Below are positions 8,772 to 16,784 of a DNA stretch of 64,000 nucleotides, in pieces; positions within the stretch are counted from its first letter, which is position 1, and each line of letters opens with the position of its first letter. The translations under genes and the position numbers were made by a program. The stretch spans positions 1 through 64,000 of the forward strand of contig JALXFE010000134.1 of assembly GCA_027069135.1 (NCBI GenBank), read 5' to 3'. The DNA comes from Thermoanaerobaculia bacterium (GTDB lineage: Bacteria > Acidobacteriota > Thermoanaerobaculia > Multivoradales > JAHZIX01). The notes below the pieces were generated by a model. The model worked only from the letters and a program-made list of their open reading frames with translations. It did no database searches and was not told where the DNA came from.

Positions 8772-10063
8772 CGGTCCCGCCGCAGAGAATGCAGCTGGCC
8801 CATGGTTCGGCGGATCAGCTCTGCCGTCACCTTCTCGCGCTCGGCGGCCTTGTGGAAGAGAAGCAAAGTCGCCATGGCCTCGCGGTGCATGCCTGTCGCT
8901 TGGAAGATCGGCAGCATCTCGTCGGCGAGAGTCTTGATTTCCACGGTCCGACCCTGCTCGAGGTAGACGGCTGCCAATTCGAGAGAGACGAGGGCCACAT
9001 CCCAGGCGATCTTCTCTTGGATGAAGGCTTCTCGGGTCTCGAGAAACGCTCGTTCAGCCTCTTCGAGCTCGTTGCGTTCCCGGGCCATTCTCGCTTCGAG
9101 CCACCTCAACCGGAGTAGGTTTATGGCGTCCCCCAAGGCCTGGTAGAGAGGGCGGCTCTGTTCGAGGATTTCCGCCGCTTCTTCATGGCGATGCAGGTCG
9201 GTCAAATAGAGAACGAGGTTGTGGCTTGCCGCCAACGCCAATCTTGGTTCTCTTCGGGTATCGACCAGGGAAAGGCCTTCGCGGAGCAATGAAATCGCCT
9301 GTTCCGAGTTGCCAGCATATCCATGGTAGAGGGATTTGTAGATCACGGTCCGGCCAAGTAGGTGACGTTCACCACATTGGCGATAGATGCGGATGGCCTT
9401 TTCGAGAAGCTGGAAACTCTCGTCGAACTGTCCCTGGTCCGCACGGAGCGATCCTCGCAGGCTCGTCAGCCAGGCGTTTTCCAGAAGGTCACCGCTACCA
9501 CCTTCCTCGAGCAACTGCCCTGCTTCATCCAAAGCCTTCTCCGCCAAGTGCGGTTCACTGGCCACGCGATACGCGTTTGCCAAGATACCGAGACTTCTCG
9601 CTCGCAGATCGAACGTCGCAGCAGCCCCAAGAGCCCCACCCGGCAGGCGGTCGGAGATTTCTCTCGCGAGCTGCGCCAGAGCGACAGCTTCTGGGGGCCG
9701 GCGGAAGCAGGCATCCAGGCTCCGCTCATGGAGCTTCTCGCAGAGCGGTCGATTTAGAAACCTGGAGCTATTCCGTACGAGAACCTGGGCCCGTTCCGGC
9801 GGGTGCTTGAGAAGCTCCTCCAAGAGGGCCGGCGCTCGTTCCTTCTGGCGATCCAGCTCAGCGCGCTGGTCGAGAAGGGAGGGGAGCAACGAAGACAGGA
9901 GGTCCTGATACCCCCCTTGCGCCGCCTTCTCGAGGTCGCCCTGTTTCGAGGTGCGGGCCCGTCCCCCTCGGGCAAGTTGTGCGATGCCCGATAGCTCCTC
10001 TGTTGTGAGTCGGGCCCTCAAGACCTCGGCGAGTTGTGACGACGGCTTAGCGTGGCCGGCCAT
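8768..10063 (-). CDS. TPR-repeat protein, last gene of the sigma-factor operon
   Basis: The 431-aa protein is built almost entirely of helical repeats. Clear TPR-type units run from about residue 130, such as GQFDESFQLLEKAIRIYRQCGE, GNSEQAISLLREGLSLVD and HRHEEAAEILEQSRPLYQALGD. There is no signal peptide or membrane segment, so it should be cytoplasmic. The ATG at 10063 has AGGAGG 7 nt upstream and overlaps the end of the sigma-factor gene by 17 nt. That implies tight coupling, so a role in controlling or assisting the sigma factor is plausible but unproven. No anti-sigma motif (zinc HxxxCxxC or transmembrane helix) is visible. The stop codon lies in the inserted element. Confidence 0.75.
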   Translation of the reverse strand: MAGHAKPSSQLAEVLRARLTTEELSGIAQLARGGRARTSKQGDLEKAAQGGYQDLLSSLLPSLLDQRAELDRQKERAPALLEELLKHPPERAQVLVRNSSRFLNRPLCEKLHERSLDACFRRPPEAVALAQLAREISDRLPGGALGAAATFDLRARSLGILANAYRVASEPHLAEKALDEAGQLLEEGGSGDLLENAWLTSLRGSLRADQGQFDESFQLLEKAIRIYRQCGERHLLGRTVIYKSLYHGYAGNSEQAISLLREGLSLVDTRREPRLALAASHNLVLYLTDLHRHEEAAEILEQSRPLYQALGDAINLLRLRWLEARMARERNELEEAERAFLETREAFIQEKIAWDVALVSLELAAVYLEQGRTVEIKTLADEMLPIFQATGMHREAMATLLLFHKAAEREKVTAELIRRTMGQLHSLRRDR

Positions 10064-10595
10064 TGGCGACCTCCTGCAGAAAACCGACTTCGACCAGCTG
10101 GCGGACAAGAGCAGCCAAACATCGATTGGCTACTTTACGCACACTGCTCTGCCGGTAGCCCATGCGCTCTGCGATTTCGTTCGGTTTCAGGCCCAATCCG
10201 TATCTAAGCCGCAGAATGGTGCGGCAGCGGGGCCGAAGGGTCGCCAAGGTCCGTTCCAGATCCTGGCGAAGGGTTACGTTTTCTTGGGAGGGCTTTTGAC
10301 CCTCCGCCATGAGCTCGAGGATGGCTTCATCCACAGCCTCGTAGAGGCGGCTACGCCGGCTGCGCCAATACATGATGCAGCGGCGCCGCAGGGTTCCGAT
10401 GAGCCAAGCCTCGGGTTTGATGACCGTTTCCCATTTGTACAAGAGCGTCAGGAGGGTGTCCTGGAGGACATCTTCCGCGTCCTCCCTCGGGATCTGGTAG
10501 CGACCGAGAATCTGCTTGAGAGTCGGCTGCACCCGCTTGAGCAAGAACTCGAAGTTCTCGTTGTCCTGCGCTTCTTCGGGGATGGTCATCGTCAT
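10047..10595 (-). CDS. ECF-type RNA polymerase sigma factor
   Basis: The 182-aa protein has sigma region 2 at about residues 30-85 (REDAEDVLQDTLLTLLYKWETV, then WLIGTLRRRCIMYWRSRRSR). Region 4 lies at about 110-165 (LRPRCRTILRLRYGLGLKPNEIAERMGY, then SSVRKVANRCLAALVRQL), an HTH for the -35 element. There is no region 1 or 3, as in ECF factors. It sits 20 bp after a small secreted protein and overlaps the TPR gene. No classical anti-sigma factor is encoded next to it, so control may lie in the TPR protein or in transcription of the operon. Confidence 0.9.
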   Translation of the reverse strand: MTMTIPEEAQDNENFEFLLKRVQPTLKQILGRYQIPREDAEDVLQDTLLTLLYKWETVIKPEAWLIGTLRRRCIMYWRSRRSRLYEAVDEAILELMAEGQKPSQENVTLRQDLERTLATLRPRCRTILRLRYGLGLKPNEIAERMGYRQSSVRKVANRCLAALVRQLVEVGFLQEVANGRPR

Positions 10596-10615
10596 TGGAG
10601 AGGAATCCTTGTTGG

Positions 10616-10939
10616 TTACGGGCTACCGTCCGGTCCTATCCCCGGGCCGTTCTCGCCGTTTCCACCGTTCTCCGTCGTTCCTCCCGCGCCCTCGTCGGCG
10701 TTGGACGTACCGCCGCCTGAGTCGGAGGTCTTGGGGGAGGGATTTACCCCGGAAATATCCTCGGATCCATCCGGGAAGAGGTCGCTGAAGTAATTGAGGA
10801 GAAAGGAAATGGGACTCCACGATTCCTGATAGCCGGCTTCCTTTTCTGGAGAGGCTGCGGTCGCGGTCAGAGGAATACAGAGGAGCGTCGCGGTGACGAA
10901 GAACACTCCCAGGACGCGGCGGAAAAACCTCCCAGACAT
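10616..10939 (-). CDS. Small secreted Gly/Pro-rich protein
   Basis: The 107-aa protein has a clear signal peptide (RRVLGVFFVTATLLCIPLTATAA, cleavage likely after TAA). A short conserved-looking helix follows (ISFLLNYFSDLFPDG). The tail of about 50 residues is rich in Gly, Ser, Asn and Glu and ends GPGIGPDGSP; it is probably disordered. I do not recognise the family. It is the first gene of the operon with the sigma factor and TPR protein, with GGAGG about 8 nt before its ATG. It could be an extracellular structural or signal peptide whose output is tied to the sigma factor. Confidence 0.65.
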   Translation of the reverse strand: MSGRFFRRVLGVFFVTATLLCIPLTATAASPEKEAGYQESWSPISFLLNYFSDLFPDGSEDISGVNPSPKTSDSGGGTSNADEGAGGTTENGGNGENGPGIGPDGSP

Positions 10940-11054
10940 CGAAAAACCTCCAAGGTCGTTAGAATGAAAAACTTGTGCTGTAGAGGGCCTACCCTAAGAA
11001 GTGCGGAGTGTCCGCGGATCCGGGACAATTCTCGCGGGTGCTGAGCCTGCTGGC

Positions 11055-11068
11055 TGTAGATATCTACA
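11055..11068. promoter_or_regulatory. Perfect palindrome upstream of the sigma-factor operon
   Basis: TGTAGATATCTACA is a perfect 14-bp palindrome in the 219-bp gap between prfA and the secreted peptide gene. It lies about 115 bp upstream of the operon's first ATG. A looser inverted repeat (ACACTA...TAGTGT) follows within 30 bp. The position fits an operator for the operon. The rest of the gap (10940-11158) shows no gene. Confidence 0.35.
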
Positions 11069-11158
11069 CTATTCCAGTCTTTAGTGTGGTCGATATTTCT
11101 GTGATGAGGGGGTGAGTCGCTGGATCGCTCCGTGGGGAGAGTCGGAGATTCCGGGATC

Positions 11159-12244
11159 TCAAAAGGTCGCGGTGCTGGTCACCTCCCTCATCTTTTCTGC
11201 TTGGAGGCTGGCGAGGAGAGGGTCGATGAGGGGGTCCAACTCCCCTTCCATGACCTGTGGCAGCTGGTGGAGGGTCAGGCCGACACGGTGGTCTGTAACT
11301 CGGTTCTGGGGGAAGTTGTAGGTCCGGATTTTCTCCGAACGATCACCGCTTCCAACCATCTTGCGCCGTTCTTCCGAGATGGCGCTTTGAGCCTTCTCGG
11401 TCTCGATTTCCAACAGCCGGGCCTTGAGAACCCGCATCGCTTTCGCCCGGTTCTTGATCTGGCTTCGCTCATCTTGGCAGGTCACGACGAGGTTGGTGGG
11501 CAGATGGGTGATGCGTACGGCGGAGTAGGTGGTGTTCACCCCCTGGCCGCCCGGACCGGAAGAACAGTAGCGGTCGATACGCAGATCTTTTTCAGCGATA
11601 TCGATTTCGACATCCTCCGCTTCCGGTAGGACGGCGACGGTGACGGCGGAGGTGTGGATTCGACCGGAGGCCTCGGTATCTGGGACTCGCTGTACCCGAT
11701 GAACTCCACCTTCAAATTTCAGTCGGCTGAAAGCACCGCGGCCCTCGATGATGGCCGAGACTTCTTTGATGCCGCGGACGCCGGACTCCGAGAGGTCGAT
11801 GATATCCACCTTCCAGCCGCGGTGTTCCGCGTACCGGCTGTACATGCGGAAAAGCTCCCCGGCGAAGAGGGTCGCTTCGTCGCCGCCGGTTCCTGCACGG
11901 ATCTCCAAGACGACGTTGCGGGCGTCGTTGGGATCCTTGGGGAGCAGCTCTTTGCGCAACTCGCCCTCGAGCCCGGAAAGCTTTTGCAGCAGATCCTTGT
12001 GCTCGGTCTGGGCCAACTCGTAGAGCTCGTCGTCCTTCGCCAGCCCCTGCAGCATCTCTTCGGTATCCTCCTGCTGACGCCGAAGGTCCTGGTACTTGCG
12101 GTAGAGCTTTACGGTGTTGTCGAGGTCCGAGAGGGTCTTGCTGGCTTCCCGGAAGGCTGCCGGATCGGCGATGGTCTCGGGAAGAGACAGCTTGTGGGTG
12201 AGCTCCTCGTAGGTCTGTTCGATCTGGGCGAGCTTTTCAAGCAT
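11159..12244 (-). CDS. prfA: Peptide chain release factor 1
   Basis: RF1 reads UAA and UAG in the ribosomal A site and triggers hydrolysis of peptidyl-tRNA. The 361-aa protein has the usual length. [10 protein letters not shown] carries the catalytic GGQ motif. [23 protein letters not shown] carries the PxT-type stop-codon recognition tripeptide (here PDT) and is RF1 rather than RF2 in style. The N-terminal coiled-coil domain ([11 protein letters not shown] and onward) is intact. It follows rpmE by 90 bp, a common pairing. The methylase prmC is about 6 kb away on the same strand. Confidence 0.97.
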   Translation of the reverse strand: MLEKLAQIEQTYEELTHKLSLPETIADPAAFREASKTLSDLDNTVKLYRKYQDLRRQQEDTEEMLQGLAKDDELYELAQTEHKDLLQKLSGLEGELRKELLPKDPNDARNVVLEIRAGTGGDEATLFAGELFRMYSRYAEHRGWKVDIIDLSESGVRGIKEVSAIIEGRGAFSRLKFEGGVHRVQRVPDTEASGRIHTSAVTVAVLPEAEDVEIDIAEKDLRIDRYCSSGPGGQGVNTTYSAVRITHLPTNLVVTCQDERSQIKNRAKAMRVLKARLLEIETEKAQSAISEERRKMVGSGDRSEKIRTYNFPQNRVTDHRVGLTLHQLPQVMEGELDPLIDPLLASLQAEKMREVTSTATF

Positions 12245-12334
12245 GGGAGCTTTGGGCCTTTTCGCCGGCCCTGAGCGTTTGAGCAGTTCGTTCTACGGTG
12301 GAGCAAGGAAGCCCCACCGGGGAGGCTCGACGTC

Positions 12335-12538
12335 TTAGCTCTGCTGACCGTAGCGGCGACGGAAGCGCTCAACTCGACCCGCTGAGTCGATGAGCTTCTG
12401 CTTCCCGGTGAAGAAGGGATGACAATTGCTACAGATTTCTAGCCTCATCTCGTCGGTCGTAGCACGGGTCGTGAAGGTGTTGCCGCAGGCGCAAACGACT
12501 TCCACGGTATGAAGCTCAGGATGAATATCTTTTCGCAT
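12335..12538 (-). CDS. rpmE: Ribosomal protein bL31, zinc-binding form
   Basis: bL31 is a small protein of the large ribosomal subunit near the central protuberance. The protein from ATG 12538 is 67 aa, starts [10 protein letters not shown] and has the four Cys of the C+ type: C16 and C18 (CACGN), C36 and C39 (CSNCH). It therefore binds zinc and may act as a zinc store. [24 protein letters not shown] is the family C-terminal half. A longer frame to 12592 is open, but AAGGAG lies just upstream of 12538 and the family start is MRKDIHP. It is likely transcribed with prfA. Confidence 0.96.
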   Translation of the reverse strand: MRKDIHPELHTVEVVCACGNTFTTRATTDEMRLEICSNCHPFFTGKQKLIDSAGRVERFRRRYGQQS

Positions 12539-12664
12539 GGTGACTTTACTCCTTGCGGGCTCCTTGCGGATTCGAGTCTTCGGATGGCCCACTCCTACGA
12601 GTGAGCGAAGTGGCAGCCTAACTCAAAAAGATGTCTCTGACAAGAACCTTACGAGGTCTCGATC

Positions 12665-15316
12665 TCAGTCGAGAAAGCCTGCCTCCGCCAAGCTGGGGCC
12701 GTGCATGGCCGCATGCAGGAGGGTCGTCATGGTGGTCCGCCAGAAGAGCCGAAACGCAGGATTGTTGGAGAACACCATCACCTTTCCTCTCTCCTTGGGC
12801 TCGAGGCCTACCAGGACGGAGCCCGCAAGGCGATCGATCGCTTCCGGCCAGACGAATCCGGAAAGCACCGGCTGATCCTCTCGTACGGTCAAGAGGTCAC
12901 GGCGGGGGTCTCCGCTCGGGAGGAGAATCCGCTCGCCCCAGGCCAGTACCGGAGTCGGTTCCGGAGAGAAGATCGTGAGGGCGTGGCCAGGGCTCGGGAG
13001 ACCCGCCAGAGCGGCTCCGGGGGTCGGGAGGTGGCCCGACAAACTAGGGCGAGGGGTTCCGTCCGAGGAGGAATCCGGCTGCCATTCCTCGAGCTCTATC
13101 AGGCCGAGATCTCGCAGCCAGGAGATGGAACCGCCGATGGCGATGAGGAAACCGCCCTTGTGCACCCAGCTCTCGAGGCTCTTGGTGACGGTCTCAGCGA
13201 CGGCGTCGTAGCCGTCACCGTCCGGGAGGACGAGAACATCGAATTCGTCCAGCATCGAATCGTCGAGTCGTTCCAGATCCAGGCGACTGTAGGGCAACTC
13301 CACGAGGCGATCAAAGAGGAACCAGAGGGCTCCGTGCTCCGTGGCGGAGATTCCCTTTCCCCCGAGCAATCCGATACGGGGTGAGCGAATCGCGACCAAC
13401 TCGTCGGAACCTGGCGAGACCTTACCGGCAAGATACCCGGAGGCCAATCGGTGAATCTTGAGGCCCAGCTCGTGACTGAGAGTCTCGAGGACCCGGTCGA
13501 GCTGCGGATCATTGCCGGAGGCCGGAATGAACATCGTCCCGGGAGGGAAAGTGGCTCCTTCAGCCTTCATCTCCTCCAGGGCGATTCGGTAGCCGTAGCC
13601 ATCCGTCTGGAGCCGCGCCGCGAGGCGAAACGCCGCAAGCCCTTGGGGAGGGACCAGGTAGCCGAGGGTTCCGTCGCCGCGAATTCCCGCGTCGAGGTCG
13701 GCAGCTCCCGAGGGAATCACCGGTGCCGGAACCGCACCTTGAAGCGTCCAGGCCTCGATGCCGAAGGCGAGGGGGAGAGACCATGAGGTGATGTCGTAGA
13801 ACTGGGTCGAAAGGTTGCGTTCCAAACGTTGCCGCTGCGCGTGGATGAATTCCGCGGGCATTTCGGCTTCCCGCTCGAGAAGGGTCTTGGCGAGCCCTCC
13901 GAGGGGTTGGTGGGTGGTCACGACGTAGGTCCCGGCCTCAAAGCTCCGTTCTCGGGCCTCTTCGCCCAGGGAAGAGGTGGCCGTGAGGCGGGTCCGCTCT
14001 GCCAACGCTCCAACCTCGATCCCGTGGAGCTGAAGAAGGTCCGCGAGGCTTTTTCCTTCCGGCACTTGGGAGGACCAGAGGAAAGTCTGAGGATTCTCGG
14101 CGAACCCCCGGCGCCGTACATGGGCGAAATCTCGTAACAGATCCACCCGTCTCTCGGCGGCTAAGCGCACCGTCGTCATACCCGTGGTGAAGTGTCGGCC
14201 GATACGATCCGAAAGACTTCGGGAGTCTCCGCTCTTGCGTCGGAGGGAGAGGCCTCCCATGCCTCCCCCGGCCACCTCGAAGGTCATCCCAACGGCACCT
14301 CGAAGGGCGGGATAGGAGTCGCCGTAGGCGGGATAGAACAGGTCGAAATTCTGGGCCTTGTAGTAGAGCCAACCCTGGCGATCGAAGGCCGCTGCGTTGG
14401 CTCGTCCGAAGTGTTCCAGCCACGAGACGGTGCGGGCGTCGATCTCCGGCAGGATGGGCTCTGAAGCTGGGGGGAAAAAGTAGCTCGATTCGCTCCCCAT
14501 CTCGTGGAAATCTGCGTAGACATGGGGTTCCCACCGCCGGTAGGTCGCCAATCGAGCCTCGGTTTCGATCTGGGTAACCCAGGCCCAATCGCGGTTGAGG
14601 TCCATGAGGTAGTGATTGAATCGCCCGCCGGGCCAAGGCTCCTCATGCTCGACCGCAATCCGGGAAGAGTCGGGCCGGTACCCTCGCCGCTGTACAAATC
14701 CCTGGACATACCGCTCGCGGCCGTCCGGGTTGACCAGCGGATCGATCAGGACCACCACGTTCTCGAGGAGCTTTTCCCACTCGCCGGAAGCAGCCGCCAG
14801 GGCATAGGCCGTAGCCATGGCAGCTTCCGTGCTGGAAGACTCATTGCCGTGGATGCCGTAGGCTAGCCAAACGAACGCCGGTTGGGAGGCCACCAGGTCG
14901 TCGATCTCTGCCCTGGAGAGGTCTCCGTCATTGGCCAAGATGAGCTGCCTCTTGCGCAGAATCTCAAGGCGTCTCAGATTGTCCTCGCTGCTGATGGCCA
15001 GCAAGGTCAAGGGACGATCTTCGTAGCTGCGGCCGTACTCCCTGAGCTCCACCCGTGGCGAGGCTTCCGCCAGGGCCTCCAAGTATTTGAGCATCCGGTC
15101 CTGGGGAGTAAACCGATGGCCGAGCTGGTAGCCGAGAATCTTTTCCGGCGAAGGAACACCTTCATCGGTTGGACCGAGGGGCAGAGGGCCGTTGTCATTC
15201 CGGGGAGCCGGCAGCTGTGTCCCGGAGTCTGTGGCGGATCGCGATGTCGGTGCAGCGGCAAGAGGCAGAGTCAGGACTAAGAACCCGGCGATCCAAAGGG
15301 CAGCGAAGCGGGGCAT
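12665..15316 (-). CDS. Secreted M14 zinc carboxypeptidase-like protein
   Basis: The 883-aa exported protein has a signal peptide (FAALWIAGFLVLTLPLAAA). An M14 peptidase domain spans about residues 60-330. IHGNESSSTEA provides the zinc His and Glu, NPDGRER the substrate-binding stretch, and ADFHEMG the third zinc-ligand region. The C-terminal half (about residues 560-880) is not peptidase-like. It includes a segment resembling a glutamine-amidotransferase-like fold (FDVLVLPDGDGYDAVAETV, WVHKGGFLIAIGGS), seen in large M14 proteins of Acidobacteriota and Bacteroidota. The likely role is scavenging of peptides outside the cell. It lies 86 bp downstream of the NtrC-type regulator gene on the same strand, but no shared control is evident. 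Confidence 0.85.
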   Translation of the reverse strand: MPRFAALWIAGFLVLTLPLAAAPTSRSATDSGTQLPAPRNDNGPLPLGPTDEGVPSPEKILGYQLGHRFTPQDRMLKYLEALAEASPRVELREYGRSYEDRPLTLLAISSEDNLRRLEILRKRQLILANDGDLSRAEIDDLVASQPAFVWLAYGIHGNESSSTEAAMATAYALAAASGEWEKLLENVVVLIDPLVNPDGRERYVQGFVQRRGYRPDSSRIAVEHEEPWPGGRFNHYLMDLNRDWAWVTQIETEARLATYRRWEPHVYADFHEMGSESSYFFPPASEPILPEIDARTVSWLEHFGRANAAAFDRQGWLYYKAQNFDLFYPAYGDSYPALRGAVGMTFEVAGGGMGGLSLRRKSGDSRSLSDRIGRHFTTGMTTVRLAAERRVDLLRDFAHVRRRGFAENPQTFLWSSQVPEGKSLADLLQLHGIEVGALAERTRLTATSSLGEEARERSFEAGTYVVTTHQPLGGLAKTLLEREAEMPAEFIHAQRQRLERNLSTQFYDITSWSLPLAFGIEAWTLQGAVPAPVIPSGAADLDAGIRGDGTLGYLVPPQGLAAFRLAARLQTDGYGYRIALEEMKAEGATFPPGTMFIPASGNDPQLDRVLETLSHELGLKIHRLASGYLAGKVSPGSDELVAIRSPRIGLLGGKGISATEHGALWFLFDRLVELPYSRLDLERLDDSMLDEFDVLVLPDGDGYDAVAETVTKSLESWVHKGGFLIAIGGSISWLRDLGLIELEEWQPDSSSDGTPRPSLSGHLPTPGAALAGLPSPGHALTIFSPEPTPVLAWGERILLPSGDPRRDLLTVREDQPVLSGFVWPEAIDRLAGSVLVGLEPKERGKVMVFSNNPAFRLFWRTTMTTLLHAAMHGPSLAEAGFLD

Positions 15317-15401
15317 GATGTCTCCCGGAGTAGAAAAAGGGCCTCAGATCTTAGCAGGCTGCTGTGAAGCTCAAAGGAGGGAAGCTCGAGTGTCCGCAGA
15401 C

Positions 15402-16784
15402 TTAGTTTGCGGTGGCTGCCTCGGCTGAGATTTGGAGCCGCTTCATCATCTCGTGAAGCGTCGTGGGCTTTACCTTGAGGAATTCTGCGGCTCGTTTTTG
15501 GACCCCATCCGAGGCCTGTAGGGCTTGGATGATCAGCTGCCGTTCATAGTTGCTGACCGCCTCCTTCAACGATAGGCCGTTGGAGGGGAGATTTGCGGCG
15601 GGAGTCTGAGCGCTCGCGGGCTGGCGAACCGAGGCGGGGAGGAGGTCCCGGTTAAGGACCTCGCCGGTGGAGAGCACCACGGCTCTTTCGATGACATTTT
15701 CCAGCTCCCGAACGTTGCCCGGCCAGTGGTAATCGATGAGCAACTTCATGGCTTCCGGGCTGACTTCGTGGATCTCTTTCTCGTTTTCCTGAGAATAATG
15801 CCCCAGGAAATGCTGCACGAGCAGATGGATGTCCTCCGAGCGCTTCCTCAGGGGAGGCAGCTGGACCGTGATCACGTTGAGGCGGTAGTACAGGTCTTCC
15901 CGGAAACCGCCCTCCTGGACTTCGTTTTCGAGATCCGCGTTGGTCGCCGCGATGATCCGGGCGTCGGCGGTGATCTCTTCGACGCCGCCCAGGGGCATGA
16001 ATTCTTTCTCCTGGATGACCCGCAGAAGCTTCGCTTGGGTTTCGAGGGGGACATTGCCGATCTCATCAAAGAAGATCGAGCCTCCGGCGGCGACTTCGAA
16101 GAGTCCCTTCTTGTCGGCGACGGCACCGGTAAAGGAGCCGCGAATATGGCCGAAGAGATTGCTCTCGAGCAGATCCGCCGGCATGGAGCCGGAGTTGACC
16201 GTCACAAAGGGTCCGTCGGCACGGCGGGAGTGGTGGTGGATAGCCTTGGCAACCAACTCCTTGCCGGTGCCGCTCTCGCCGAGGATCAGGATGTTGCTCT
16301 TAGCCGGCGCCGCCAAGCGAACCATCTCGAAGACTTGCTGCATCGGCTTGCTCTTGCCGATGATGTTGTCGAAGGAAAAACGGTCCTGTAGCTGTGCTTT
16401 GAGGGCCTTGTTCTCGCTCTTGAGCTTTCGTCGCTCGAGACCCTTGCGCAGGGTGATCAGGACCTCTTCATTCTTGAAGGGTTTGGAAATGTAGTGGAAG
16501 GCCCCCTCCTTCATGGCGTCGATAGCGCCTTCGATGGAAGAGTACGCGGTGATGATCACCACGACCTGGTCCGGATCCTCGGAGATGATCTGGTGGAGGA
16601 TCTCCTGGCCCGACATCCCCGGCAACATGAGATCGAGAAGGACGAGGTCGACTTCTTCCCGACGGAGGATCTCGAGGCCTTGTTCGCCGGTTCGGGCGCT
16701 CGATGCCTGATGGCCTTCCCGCTGAACGAGGGAGGTGAGGATGTCCTGGAGGACTTCCTCGTCGTCGATGATCAATACCTTCAT
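15402..16784 (-). CDS. NtrC-family sigma-54 response regulator
   Basis: The 460-aa protein has an N-terminal receiver domain (MKVLIIDDEE, phosphoacceptor in LVLLDLMLPG). A sigma-54 AAA+ domain follows (Walker A GESGTGKE, Walker B GGSIFFDEIGN). A Fis-type HTH closes it (QALQASDGVQKRAAEFLKVKPTTL). The sigma-54 contact loop reads GSFTGA, one step from GAFTGA, so activation of sigma-54 polymerase is expected. Its ATG at 16784 overlaps the stop of the upstream histidine kinase as ATGA, making the pair a coupled two-component system. The frame stays open upstream to 16859, but the receiver begins at 16784. Confidence 0.93.
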   Translation of the reverse strand: MKVLIIDDEEVLQDILTSLVQREGHQASSARTGEQGLEILRREEVDLVLLDLMLPGMSGQEILHQIISEDPDQVVVIITAYSSIEGAIDAMKEGAFHYISKPFKNEEVLITLRKGLERRKLKSENKALKAQLQDRFSFDNIIGKSKPMQQVFEMVRLAAPAKSNILILGESGTGKELVAKAIHHHSRRADGPFVTVNSGSMPADLLESNLFGHIRGSFTGAVADKKGLFEVAAGGSIFFDEIGNVPLETQAKLLRVIQEKEFMPLGGVEEITADARIIAATNADLENEVQEGGFREDLYYRLNVITVQLPPLRKRSEDIHLLVQHFLGHYSQENEKEIHEVSPEAMKLLIDYHWPGNVRELENVIERAVVLSTGEVLNRDLLPASVRQPASAQTPAANLPSNGLSLKEAVSNYERQLIIQALQASDGVQKRAAEFLKVKPTTLHEMMKRLQISAEAATAN

